Shown piece by piece: positions 40,901 through 47,983 of a stretch of 64,000 bases of DNA. Under the pieces are notes generated by a model that was not told the origin of the DNA, searched no databases, and was given only the letters and a program-made list of their open reading frames with translations. Origin of the DNA: Kitasatospora setae KM-6054 (GTDB lineage Bacteria; Actinomycetota; Actinomycetes; Streptomycetales; Streptomycetaceae); contig NC_016109.1 of NCBI RefSeq assembly GCF_000269985.1, positions 372,001-436,000 of the forward strand, in the 5' to 3' direction. The translations under genes and the position numbers were made by a program. Within the stretch, counting starts at the first letter, position 1; each line of letters opens with the position of its first letter.

Positions 40901-43437
40901 CCCTGCCGGTCAAGCGGGTCACCCGCTACTCCCGGTTCGGGGACGTCGAGGAGGTCACCGAGACCAACGCGGGCAAGTCCCGCACCTCGGTGACGGTCTA
41001 CGACGGCGCGGACCGGATCGTCTCCGCCCAGATCACCTCCGACCAGGGCCAGGCCCTCCCGCAGGTCACCACCGAGTACGACCCGGCCACCGGCGACATC
41101 GTCAGGACCACCGCCGGCGGCAAGTCGCTGACCCGCGTCATCGACGCCCTCGGCCGGCTGATCTCGTACACCGACGCCGACGGCGGCACCACCACCACCG
41201 AGTTCGACGCGTACGGCAAGCCGACCAAGGTCACCGACCCGACCGGCTCCACCACCTACGCCTACGACCGCGCCAAGGAACCCCGCGGCCTGGTCACCTC
41301 CGTCAACGACAGCGTCGCGGGCGAGTTCACCGCCAAGTACGGCCCCGACGGGCAGCTGGTCGAACAGACCTACCCCGGCGGCATCGTCCGCAAGGACACC
41401 TTCAACGCGGTGGGCGAGGCCACCGGCCGCACCTACACCCGCGCCTCCGACGGCGCGGTCGTCTGGGCGCAGTCGGTCGACGTCTCCACCCAGGGCGTCG
41501 TCGCCACCGACACCTCGTCCACCGCGACCCGCTCCTACGCCTACGACCGCCTCGGCCGCCTCACCAAGGCCCGGCAGAGCACCGTCGCGGCGGGCTGCGT
41601 CACCCGGCAGTACGCCTTCGACGCGCACTCCAACCGCCTCGCCAAGTCCACCTCGCCGTCCACGGCGACCGGCGACTGCGGCACCGACAACCCCGCCACC
41701 GAGACCCACACCTACGACAGCGCCGACCGCCTCACCGACGCCGGGTTCAGCTACGACGCCTTCGGCCGCACGGTGACCACCGGCACCGGCTCCACCAACA
41801 CCTACTGGGCCAACGACAAGGCCGCCTCCCAGCAGAAGGGCGACGACAAGCAGACCTGGCAGCTCGACCCGGCACACCGCTCCACCGCCTTCACCACCGA
41901 GAAGAAGCAGGCCGACGGCTCCTGGGCCAACGCCACCAGCAAGCTCAACCACTACGGCGACGACAGCGACGAGGTCCGCTGGACCATCGAGGACACCACC
42001 CAGGGCACCCTCACCCGCAACGTCTCCGGCCCCGACACCGACCTGGTCGCCACCACCAGCGGGACCGGTGACGTCCAACTCCAACTCACCAACCTGTTCG
42101 GCAGCGTCGTCGTCACCACCGACACCGCGCTGACGACGCCCAAGGTGCTGGACTACGACGAGTTCGGCATCCCCCAGGACGGCCAGGCCGGCGTCCGCTA
42201 CGGCTGGCTCGGCGGCAAGCAGCGCTCCGCCGAGGCCCTCGACGGCGACATCCTGATGGGCGCCCGCCTCTACAGCCCCGCCCTCGGCCGCTTCCTCCAG
42301 GTCGACCCCGTCCCCGGCGGCAACGCCGGCCCGTACGACTACTGCACCGGCGACCCGGTCAACTGCACCGACCTCGACGGCAACTGGGGCATGCCCAAGT
42401 GGCTGAAGAAGACGGTCGAGGTCGTCGCCAAGGTCGCCGAGGTCGCCTCCTACATCCCCGGCCCGATCGGCGGCTTCGCCGCCGCCGTCTCCTCGGTGTC
42501 GTACGCGGCGACCGGCAACTGGGGCAAGGCCGCCGAGATGGCCGTGACCGCGGTGGCCGCCACGGTCGGCGCCAACACCGCCGTCAAGGCGGCCGTCACC
42601 GCGGTGAAGGCCACCCGGGCGGCGAAAGCCGTCGGCCGGGCCGCCGGAGCCGCCAGGACCGGCTACCGGGCCACGGCGAACGCGGCACGCCGGGTCATCG
42701 GCCGGTGCAACTCGTTCACGGCCGGCACCCTCGTCCTGATGGCCGACGGCAGCTACCTGCCGATCGGCCTGGTCGAGGAGGGCGACCTGGTCGCGGCGAC
42801 CGACCCCGCGACCGGTGAGACCACCGAGCGCCCGGTGCTCACGGTGTTCACCTCCTTCGCCACCAAGCACTTGGTGGAGATCCGCACCGGCTCGGCGACG
42901 GACGGCGAGGGGATCGAAGCCACCGCCGCCCACCCGTTCTGGGTGGTCGACCGCGGCTGGGTCGACGCCGTCGACCTCCGGCCGGGCGACGGCCTGCTCG
43001 CCCCCGACGGCACCGTCACCACGGTCACCGGCGTCACGGACCGGGGCGAACTGGCCGACCAGCTCGTCTACAACCTCAACGTCGGGGACGTCCACACCTA
43101 CGTGGTGTCGGACGGCGAACACGACGTCCTGGTCCACAACGCCAGTTGCACCACCCTGCCCACAGCCGCGAGCAATGCCCCCTCGGCGCGCGGCATCTAC
43201 ATCATCAGGTACAAGAACGGCGAGGCCTACATCGGCAAGTCCAAGAACATCCACAGGCGCCTGCACGAGCACAACCGGAAGGGGAAGCTCGGGAACGTGG
43301 CGTCGGTGCAGTACCAGCTGCGGCCCAAGGGCAGCCTGCGGAAGCTCGAACAGGGCTACATCAACCGCTTCAAGTGCTACGCCGGGGTGAAACTGACCAA
43401 TAAGATCCGGGCGTCCCGGAAGTACGCCCACTGCTGA
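34984..43437 (+). CDS. Giant secreted RHS-repeat polymorphic toxin with Hint and GIY-YIG nuclease tip
   Basis: 2817 residues from a TTG with GGAG 5 nt upstream. A signal peptide (TRRIAVLAALGLLVETGVAL, about 20-50) precedes an Ala/Ser/Pro stretch with repeats (about 165-205). A DNRLRE-like domain lies at about 390-560 and Ig-like segments at 565-770. A carbohydrate-binding-like sandwich spans about 960-1095, a ricin-type beta-trefoil about 1162-1290 (TGRCLDVNNSGTANG and two more CLD repeats with QKW), and a CBM6-like domain about 1669-1816. RHS/YD repeats extend to the core end GRFLQVDPVPGG (2436). A Hint protease domain occupies 2575-2720 (CNSFTAGTLVLMADG; AAHPFWVV; ending HDVLVHNA). The tip 2722-2817 has GIY (2737-2739), YIG (2749-2751), Arg and Glu2789. 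It likely delivers a DNase to competitors. Confidence 0.9.
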   Translation: MPRKYSASHAFAGGAFTIRRTRRIAVLAALGLLVETGVALDALSASPAAAADAKPSAQQTASQVTEAPDQSSALLAARLNNRRIEVTGARTENTTLWAEPNGGLTQELSAGPVRMRVGDAWVPVDTTLVETGDGSVAPKAHPEGLVFSGGDASVKVGDALPGSTAPAAPPATASATPSATASPSASPSAAPSASASPSASEHASRALARPALAAADAAPAERELVKLGSDGGRVELGWLGRLPKPKLSGSTATYTDARPGVDLVLEATRTGFEQYLVVKSRDAVSQAGTLTLPLDTTGYRVERQEDGSIHLTDPAGAKPTVRIPAPVMWDASVDERSGEHLRRGAVSMELRNEGADAELVFTPDAAFLADPATAFPVTVDPVVDVGTNFDTFVQSDYASDQSSATELKIGTYNGGAVKARSFLHFAGAGFNGKQIQNAKLYLANYHSYSCSPRQWEVWAAQYASTGSRWSNQPGLISRYAVSDETRDIAGDGDGYDCYGNGGTYWVGADVTNLVRDWAGMGAGTYALGLKAADENDSYGWKRFESSEGAHSPFLSITYNSVPPTPSTVDVLPSQQGNPRYTSSANPVFQVLASDPDGGPVGADFDLYRDGTYVRRVYKEGPNGSYLQVRPTDFGLSRLDEGVSYAIGARLWDGQVNSGWTPSVTVVADTVKPGAPLVASATYPSDGLWHGAAGQAGAFTFTPASGVTDQTAFVYSLDGAAAVTVDATGTANATVTPAADGHHTLKVQSKDRAGNLSDPTAYAFSVGQAGLASPVDGSQSARRVKLQVDAQTQYKRVVYQYRRGPGAAEYNVPTANLTKADNTPVTDPKPLLSDLGPHANWTVVDTLGNVGGVVQVRALLFPQDGSGSGYATAWNTITVDRNADGAAGAEIGAGSVNLLTGDYSVSVTDADEAGSSVARSSSSRDLARGWQPQGERLTPNQRQVTYDTNGFVTGQNTVERSTARGHDNSTDSLRIVPTGTDSYAALGADNALAMGLKPGRTYRLTGWIYVPAATGLSPDYTDRGLRLAGFVRTSAGYAQTTSNKASFTDGWQQLTVDLAVPAGATEAFFRLYNGFSAAGKEVFFDDLSLKEIVAPFGPQWSGGPDAGAGSDYRSLSFPESDLAEIKLNDDSALTFAKGTGGTFFPEPGAESLTLTAQPAAAGRITTPTTGRCLDVNNSGTANGTVVQTWDCNPSTAQQWTLADDGSLRALGKCLDVPNSSTADYVKLAIWDCNGGGNQKWELRPDGSLMNANSGKCLDAPDSGGQGTQVTQHWCHGGLNQKWNPDNTGTTYTLTDLDGSATVFARGAGTDQFQVRSESGPEAASTTRYVYDVTDGRVLPKRAVPAVEPGVDDTNRCTADPLPRGCDAMDYEYATGTTAVPGTPGDFTDRIRAVKSWSWNPATSKQEAVEVARYLYDEQGRLVQVWDPRLAQPLKTAYAYDAAGRVTRISPAGELPWDFDYGAAAGDPDAGRLLKVRRGALAPGSKSQVNGEIATKVVYNVPLTRGAGGPYDLSGADVAQWAQTDAPTDATAVFGPEDEPGTHSATATAPGPNGYRPAVVHYLNASGNEVNTATPSVVDKGDIDTSEYDRYGHAVRALSATNRSIALGTHPDTARFAAELGLPANSADRARLLDSRTTYSADGLDVLETLGPLYRATLAEDVAGSSTPATVTVEGEALPRLGTTAQVITQNGSSAWVGGGGWSGNAQVMLVGTKAGDSASFRVTVPEEGTYLLSARMTRAVDYGTVKFVLDGTDVTGTFDGYNNGVTTSPWSAGAPVRLARGDHQLDLVVTGTNPSAVSPFYQAGIDTLTLTKTTVNPSLAAGTPVLARDHNTNTYDEGKPDGRAYHLVTTATDGARIDGYAQDAEQRVTKNGYGAPIGGASGWTLGVATSVTTDATGQALTATVRYDASGRAVESRKPGSTGTDASTVKTVFYTAGANPDDAACGNRPEWAGSPCTTGPGGAITGADAARMPTTLPVKRVTRYSRFGDVEEVTETNAGKSRTSVTVYDGADRIVSAQITSDQGQALPQVTTEYDPATGDIVRTTAGGKSLTRVIDALGRLISYTDADGGTTTTEFDAYGKPTKVTDPTGSTTYAYDRAKEPRGLVTSVNDSVAGEFTAKYGPDGQLVEQTYPGGIVRKDTFNAVGEATGRTYTRASDGAVVWAQSVDVSTQGVVATDTSSTATRSYAYDRLGRLTKARQSTVAAGCVTRQYAFDAHSNRLAKSTSPSTATGDCGTDNPATETHTYDSADRLTDAGFSYDAFGRTVTTGTGSTNTYWANDKAASQQKGDDKQTWQLDPAHRSTAFTTEKKQADGSWANATSKLNHYGDDSDEVRWTIEDTTQGTLTRNVSGPDTDLVATTSGTGDVQLQLTNLFGSVVVTTDTALTTPKVLDYDEFGIPQDGQAGVRYGWLGGKQRSAEALDGDILMGARLYSPALGRFLQVDPVPGGNAGPYDYCTGDPVNCTDLDGNWGMPKWLKKTVEVVAKVAEVASYIPGPIGGFAAAVSSVSYAATGNWGKAAEMAVTAVAATVGANTAVKAAVTAVKATRAAKAVGRAAGAARTGYRATANAARRVIGRCNSFTAGTLVLMADGSYLPIGLVEEGDLVAATDPATGETTERPVLTVFTSFATKHLVEIRTGSATDGEGIEATAAHPFWVVDRGWVDAVDLRPGDGLLAPDGTVTTVTGVTDRGELADQLVYNLNVGDVHTYVVSDGEHDVLVHNASCTTLPTAASNAPSARGIYIIRYKNGEAYIGKSKNIHRRLHEHNRKGKLGNVASVQYQLRPKGSLRKLEQGYINRFKCYAGVKLTNKIRASRKYAHC

Positions 43438-43463
43438 TCCACCGTCTGCTGACCCTCTGAGCC

Positions 43464-43510
43464 GCGGCGGCGCGCGGCGGGCCGTTCCCCGGTCCGCCGC
43501 GCGCCGCCGC
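43464..43510. terminator. Long GC hairpin after the RHS toxin gene
   Basis: 17-bp perfect stem (43464-43480 with 43494-43510) built of GCGGC units with a 13-nt loop, 26 bp after the RHS stop. It separates the toxin gene from the leucine-rich-repeat gene, so the latter may have its own promoter. Confidence 0.7.
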
Positions 43511-43514
43511 CCGA

Positions 43515-43535
43515 CACTCACCACTCACCACTCAC
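43515..43535. repeat. Three 7-bp tandem repeats
   Basis: CACTCAC occurs three times in a row directly after the hairpin and 24 bp before the next start codon. Possible slippage site altering promoter or leader spacing. Confidence 0.7.
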
Positions 43536-43559
43536 CACGAAACGCCGGGTACCCCGACC

Positions 43560-44405
43560 ATGAAGATCAAGAAGCTCCGCTCCGGGCCGCAGGAACTACA
43601 ACTCACCTGCGAGGACTGGCGGCCGGAGTACGCCGAACACTTCTCCGCTGGTGGCTGCGACGGCCTGTTCGTCGGCTGCCCCCGGCCGGACGCCGCGATC
43701 GACCTGTCCTTCGTCCGGACCCTGCCCGGGCTCCGCTCGGTCCGGCTCGGCCTCGGTGTCCGGGACCCGAGCCCGCTGTCCGACTGCGCCGGACTGACCG
43801 ACCTGCGGATCGGGCTCGGCCAGCGGGGCCGGGTCGACTTCTCCGGCCTGACCGGTCTGCGCCGACTCGAAGCACCGGCGGGGGTCGGCCTGGAGACCGT
43901 CGCCGCCCTCACCGCCCTGGAGTCGGTCACCGCCCCGGGCTGGCGCCGTGGCAGCCTGGCGTCGGTCCTGGGCCCGAAACCCCGCCTCACCCAGCTGCGG
44001 ATCGAGTGCCCGCGCACCGGCGAGGTGTCGATGAGCGGGGCGGAGGACTTGCCGGCGCTGCGTGAACTCCGGGTCTACGACGGCCGACTGCTCGACGCCG
44101 ACGCGCTCACCGCCGTCCCGGGCCTGGGCTCCGTCGAGTTGTACGGTGCGAAGCCCGCCGGGGTGGAGTTCGTCTCCGGCCTGCTCCGCCTGGAGCGGCT
44201 CGTCCTGGAGAACTGCGGACCGATCCCCTCGCTCGCGCCCCTGGCGGACCACCCCGCGCTGCGCGAGGTGGTGCTGGCCGGCCGCACCGTCGTCGAGGAC
44301 GGCGACCTCTCCCCCCTGGTGCACCACCCCGGGCTGCGGTACGTCGCCCTGGAGCGCGGCGCCGAGCACTACTCCCACCGTCCCGCCGAAGTCCGGCGGG
44401 GGTGA
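43560..44405 (+). CDS. Leucine-rich-repeat-like protein, candidate immunity to the RHS toxin
   Basis: 281 residues from ATG 43560. Repeated L-x-x-L-x-L units (LPGLRSVRLGLGV, CAGLTDLRIGLG, LTGLRRLEAPAG, LPALRELRVYDG, VPGLGSVELYGAKP, LLRLERLVLENCG, HPALREVVLAGRTV, HPGLRYVALERG) suggest a solenoid of about nine repeats, 22-25 residues each, after an N-terminal cap (IKKLRSGPQELQLTCEDWRP). No signal peptide or membrane span, so it is cytosolic. Its place directly after the variable tip of a polymorphic toxin is where immunity genes sit. LRR proteins are an unusual but known kind of scaffold for binding; this role is inference. Confidence 0.6.
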   Translation: MKIKKLRSGPQELQLTCEDWRPEYAEHFSAGGCDGLFVGCPRPDAAIDLSFVRTLPGLRSVRLGLGVRDPSPLSDCAGLTDLRIGLGQRGRVDFSGLTGLRRLEAPAGVGLETVAALTALESVTAPGWRRGSLASVLGPKPRLTQLRIECPRTGEVSMSGAEDLPALRELRVYDGRLLDADALTAVPGLGSVELYGAKPAGVEFVSGLLRLERLVLENCGPIPSLAPLADHPALREVVLAGRTVVEDGDLSPLVHHPGLRYVALERGAEHYSHRPAEVRRG

Positions 44406-44499
44406 CGGCCCGCCCGCCGGGTTCCGGCCCGGGCGGTGGGGCGGGCGTTCTAGCATGGGGGCGCCGTGGGGAGCGGCGGGATGGCGAAGGGGCGGGGAG

Positions 44500-44913
44500 A
44501 TGCAACAGCAGCAGTTGGTCGAGTTGGAGCTGCCGGACGGGCAGACGGTCTGGGCGCTGGTGGACGGCCCGTCGGGGCCGCGCGACACCGGGTTCGGCGA
44601 TCAACTGGCCACCCGGGTCGAGGGGTTGCGGGAGTCGTTGCAGGCGGTCGCGTCGAACGTGCGGGACGCGGTGGCGGCGGCCCGGCCGGACGAGGTGTCG
44701 GTGGAGTTCGGGCTGGAGCTGGCCGCCGGGCGCGGCGGGGTGGTGGCGGCGCTGACCGGTGTCGGCGGGAAGGCCACTTTCAAGGTCGGGCTGAAGTGGA
44801 CCTCGGGAGGCACGCCGTCCGCCGCCGTGGCCCCGCCGGAGGAGGCCGCGGCCGAGGCGGGGTCCGAGCCGGGGTCCGAGCCGGGGGCCGGCGCTCCCGC
44901 CGTCGAGAGCTGA
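44500..44913 (+). CDS. Trypsin-co-occurring domain (Trypco1 / CU044_2847-like) protein
   Basis: 137 residues from ATG 44500 (GGGGAG upstream). The conserved core covers residues 4-105: VELELPDGQTVWALVD, then a helix GFGDQLATRVEGLRESLQAV, then DEVSVEFGLELAAGRGGVVA and GKATFKVGLKW. This order is the pattern of the small Trypco1 family encoded next to trypsin-like proteases in actinobacteria. The C-terminal 30 residues are acidic and disordered (GSEPGSEPGAG). First gene of a four-gene operon; the protease gene starts 17 bp after its stop. It may bind or regulate the protease. Confidence 0.75.
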   Translation: MQQQQLVELELPDGQTVWALVDGPSGPRDTGFGDQLATRVEGLRESLQAVASNVRDAVAAARPDEVSVEFGLELAAGRGGVVAALTGVGGKATFKVGLKWTSGGTPSAAVAPPEEAAAEAGSEPGSEPGAGAPAVES

Positions 44914-44930
44914 GCGGGCGCCCGCGCGCG

Positions 44931-46958
44931 ATGCGGCACTCCGATCAACTGTCCGCCCTCCAGGGGCTGCTGGAGCACTGCCGGGTCCGGGTGGACGGCC
45001 GGACGACGGGCAGCGGTTTCTTCGTCGCGCCCGGTGTCGTGCTGTCCTGCGCGCACGTGGCGGGCGGTACGGTGGGCGGGCCGGCGTCGGTCGAGCACGA
45101 GGGCCGGGCGTACGCCGGGCGGGTGCTGGCCGCCGCGCCGGACGCGGCCGCGGCCGCCGCCTCCGGTCAATCCCTGTACCCGTTCCCGGACTTGGCGCTG
45201 CTGGAGCTGGACGATCCGCCGCCCGGGCACCCGTGCGTCTGGCTGGACCCGGAGGCGCCGCCGTTCCGGACCGAGCTGACCGCCGCCGGTTTCACCCCGC
45301 TGATGGGCGCCCGGCTGGCCAAGCTGGAGGCCGGCGGGCGGACCGGCCGGCCGGGGCAGGCGATGCTGGAGCTGGTGGGGGGCGAGGTCAACCCGGGCCT
45401 GTCCGGCGGGCCGGTGCTCAGCAGCCGGTCGGGCGGGGTGGTCGCGGTGGTGAAGGCCACCCGGGAGGCGGACACCGCGATGGGCGGCTACGGGGTGCCG
45501 GTGTCGGCGCTGCGGCTGCTCGACCCGGCGGTGTACCGGCGGGTGCTGGCCGCGCACGACCGCTTCCACGCGGCGGACGGCCGCTGGCGGGCGCTCGCCG
45601 ACCCGCTGGCGGACGCGCCGGGCCGGGAGCGGCGTCCGCTCGCCGAACGGGACGCGGACCGGGCGTTCCTGGAGCTGCTCGCCGACCTGCCCGCGAGCCC
45701 GGAGCAGGGCCAGGGCCTCGGCGCCGAGCTGCGGGCCGCGTTCCTGCGCGCCGCCCCGGCGGGGGCCTTCGAGCCGGAGCTGCCGCTGCTGGACCGCCGC
45801 GACGTCTACCTGGAACTGGCCGCGCTGCTGCCGGCCGGCGACGGGCAGCTGCCGCCCGAACTCGCCTACTGCGCCGACCTGGTGCGCTCCCTGCCGCCGG
45901 GCGGGCCGCTGGCCCGGAGGCTCCGCGACCGGGTGCTGATCCGGGCCGCGGAGTCCGGTCTGGGCGAGGCGGCCCGCCGGCTGACCGACGGCGACGCACC
46001 GGAGCCGCCCCGCCCGGCCGCCTCGGTCCGCCCTTCGGTGATCGCCCGGGTCCGGCACTCGCTGCGCGACCGCACCCGCTACCACGTGATGCTGTGGCGC
46101 TTCCACGGCCCGGAGGAGATCGTCCCGGCCGGGGCGGAGTCCGCCGAGCTGCCGCTGCCCGGGGCGCTCGCCCTGCTGGCCGGGTCGCTGCCCGCGCAGA
46201 TCGAGACGGTGGAGGCGCTGGACGACGCCGGCCGCCCGGCGCTGGTGGAGCTGATCCTGCCGCACGAGGCGCTGGACGAGGACTACGCGGACTGGCAGTT
46301 GTGGCCGGAGCAGTTCTGGTCGACGCTGGGCCGCGACCACCACCTGGTGGTCCGCTCGCTGGAGCGCCACCAGGAGCCGCGGCTGCACCGCCCCTGGCAG
46401 GTCCGCTGGGAGCGGTTGGCCGACCGGCCGCTCGGCGGGGCGCTGGTCTGCGTGTGCGGGCGCGGCCGGTTGCAGCAGCCGCGGGCGCTGAACGCCGCGT
46501 TCAACACCGCGCCGGGGGTGGCCGCGCTGGCGCTGGCCGGCTCCCCGCGCGAGGGCGAGTTGGCGCAGGCGTTCCGGGTCGCGGTGGCCTCCGGGGTGCC
46601 GGTGATGCTGTGGGAGCGCGGCGGCGAGCCGCACTCGCTGGGCGCGGACGCCTGCGCCACCGGGTGCGCCGCGCCGGGCCGGGGGGACTGCGCGGGCGGC
46701 CGGTTCCTGCGCGCGGCGCGCGCCGCGCTCGCGGACACGCACCGGGACGCCGCCCCGGACCGGGTGTCGGTGCTGCGCAACGAGGCAGAACTCCTGGTGG
46801 CGGCGGACGGCCCGGACCCGGCGCCGGAACCGCCGCTCGGTGACCGGGTGGTGCTGCTCTGGGACGATCCGGCCCGCCGCCTGCCCCGCACCCGTCTCGC
46901 CCCGGCCGGGCCGGCCGGCCCGGTGGCACCCGACCCTCTGGAAGGACTCCCGCGATGA
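44931..46958 (+). CDS. Cytosolic trypsin-like protease fused to a VMAP-like C-terminal domain
   Basis: 675 residues from ATG 44931, no signal peptide. The protease domain (1-190) has the triad His42 (LSCAHVAG), Asp87 (FPDLALLELD) and Ser158 (NPGLSGGPV), all intact. A helical middle part (about 230-350: DRAFLELLADLPASPEQGQG, VYLELAALLPAGDGQLPPEL) resembles effector-associated or VMAP middle domains. From about 374 a VMAP-C-like domain follows (RTRYHVMLWRFHGPEEIVPA, LPHEALDEDYADWQLWPEQF, LAGSPREGELAQAFRVAVAS). Such proteins form ternary NTPase-linked conflict systems. Stop and start of the next gene overlap by 4 bp, so the products are probably made in step. Confidence 0.82.
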   Translation: MRHSDQLSALQGLLEHCRVRVDGRTTGSGFFVAPGVVLSCAHVAGGTVGGPASVEHEGRAYAGRVLAAAPDAAAAAASGQSLYPFPDLALLELDDPPPGHPCVWLDPEAPPFRTELTAAGFTPLMGARLAKLEAGGRTGRPGQAMLELVGGEVNPGLSGGPVLSSRSGGVVAVVKATREADTAMGGYGVPVSALRLLDPAVYRRVLAAHDRFHAADGRWRALADPLADAPGRERRPLAERDADRAFLELLADLPASPEQGQGLGAELRAAFLRAAPAGAFEPELPLLDRRDVYLELAALLPAGDGQLPPELAYCADLVRSLPPGGPLARRLRDRVLIRAAESGLGEAARRLTDGDAPEPPRPAASVRPSVIARVRHSLRDRTRYHVMLWRFHGPEEIVPAGAESAELPLPGALALLAGSLPAQIETVEALDDAGRPALVELILPHEALDEDYADWQLWPEQFWSTLGRDHHLVVRSLERHQEPRLHRPWQVRWERLADRPLGGALVCVCGRGRLQQPRALNAAFNTAPGVAALALAGSPREGELAQAFRVAVASGVPVMLWERGGEPHSLGADACATGCAAPGRGDCAGGRFLRAARAALADTHRDAAPDRVSVLRNEAELLVAADGPDPAPEPPLGDRVVLLWDDPARRLPRTRLAPAGPAGPVAPDPLEGLPR

Positions 46959-47983
46959 CCCTCCGGCGCATCTACCAGGGCGTGGACGAACCCCACGACC
47001 GGATCTCCGAGCTGCCGCCCCCGCCGCCCTGGCGGGAGTTCGACGGCGGCGCGGACGGCACGCTGGCCGCCGTGGACCGCGACGCGGCCGGCGGCGGCCG
47101 CCGCCGCCTGCCCCGCCGGGCCGCGTACCGGGCCGACGAGCGCACCGTCGACGCGGTCAACACCGCGCTGTACCTGCGCCGTCCGCTGCTGGTCAGTGGC
47201 GACCCGGGGGTCGGCAAGTCGACGCTGGCCGACGCGGTCGCCCGCGAGCTGCGGCTGGGCCCGGTGCTGCGCTGGTCGGTGAACAGCCGTACCACGCTGC
47301 GCGACGGCCTGTACCGGTACGACTCGCTGGGCCGACTGGAGGACGCCGGCCTGGCCCGCAACCAGGGCCCGTTCGCCGAGACGTCCCCGTCCGACCTCGG
47401 GCGGTACGTCAGCCTCGGGCCGCTGGGCACCGCGCTCGCCCCGTACGCGCTGCCCCGGGTGCTGCTGGTCGACGAGATCGACAAGGGCGACCTGGACCTG
47501 CCCAACGACCTGCTGGACGTGTTCGAGGAGGGCGGCTTCGAGGTCCCCGAGCTGACCCGGGCCGCCGACCAGCAGCCGGTGGTCGCGGTGCGCCCGTACG
47601 ACGGCGGGGCGGCGGTGCGGGTGGTGCGCGGGGCGGTGCAGTGCCGGGCGTTCCCGTTCGTGATCCTGACCAGCAACGGCGAGCGGGAGTTCCCGCCCGC
47701 GTTCCTGCGCCGCTGCATCCGGCTGCGCCTGCCGTCCGTGCACCAGGACGGCGAGCGGCTGCGGGCGATCGTCGAGGCCCACCTGCCGGGTGCGGGCGCG
47801 GCCGCCGAGGCCGCCATCGGGGCGTTCCTCGCCCGGGCCGCGACCGGCGAGCTGGCCACCGACCAACTCCTGAACGCCATCTACCTGTTGGCCCCGGACA
47901 GCGGCTCCGGCGGGCCGGACCGGGAGCGGCTGCTCGACCTGGTCATGCAGCACCTCAACGACTCCGCGCCCGGCCGGCCGTGA
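46955..47983 (+). CDS. MoxR-type AAA+ ATPase of the conflict operon
   Basis: 342 residues from ATG 46955, overlapping the protease gene (ATGA). Walker A GDPGVGKST (82-90), Walker B VLLVDEIDKG (169-178), sensor ILTSNGER (237-244, Asn241) and arginine-finger region AFLRRCIRL (249-257). The N-terminal 60 residues (YQGVDEPHDRISELPPPPPW) form a linker that may contact partners. MoxR ATPases usually work with vWA proteins as remodelling machines. Here the partner is probably the SAV_2336-like protein encoded immediately after, with a GTGA overlap. Confidence 0.92.
   Translation: MTLRRIYQGVDEPHDRISELPPPPPWREFDGGADGTLAAVDRDAAGGGRRRLPRRAAYRADERTVDAVNTALYLRRPLLVSGDPGVGKSTLADAVARELRLGPVLRWSVNSRTTLRDGLYRYDSLGRLEDAGLARNQGPFAETSPSDLGRYVSLGPLGTALAPYALPRVLLVDEIDKGDLDLPNDLLDVFEEGGFEVPELTRAADQQPVVAVRPYDGGAAVRVVRGAVQCRAFPFVILTSNGEREFPPAFLRRCIRLRLPSVHQDGERLRAIVEAHLPGAGAAAEAAIGAFLARAATGELATDQLLNAIYLLAPDSGSGGPDRERLLDLVMQHLNDSAPGRP

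Noticed and set aside
42700..43145. Intein in the RHS protein
   Set aside because: The Hint fold is present but there is no C-extein splice junction; the domain ends in HDVLVHNA, as in toxin-release Hint domains, so it is treated as an autoprotease.
35005..43524. 2839-codon open frame antisense to the RHS gene
   Set aside because: Only the absence of stop codons in GC-rich DNA; the translation is low-complexity Val/Gly/Arg with no domain.
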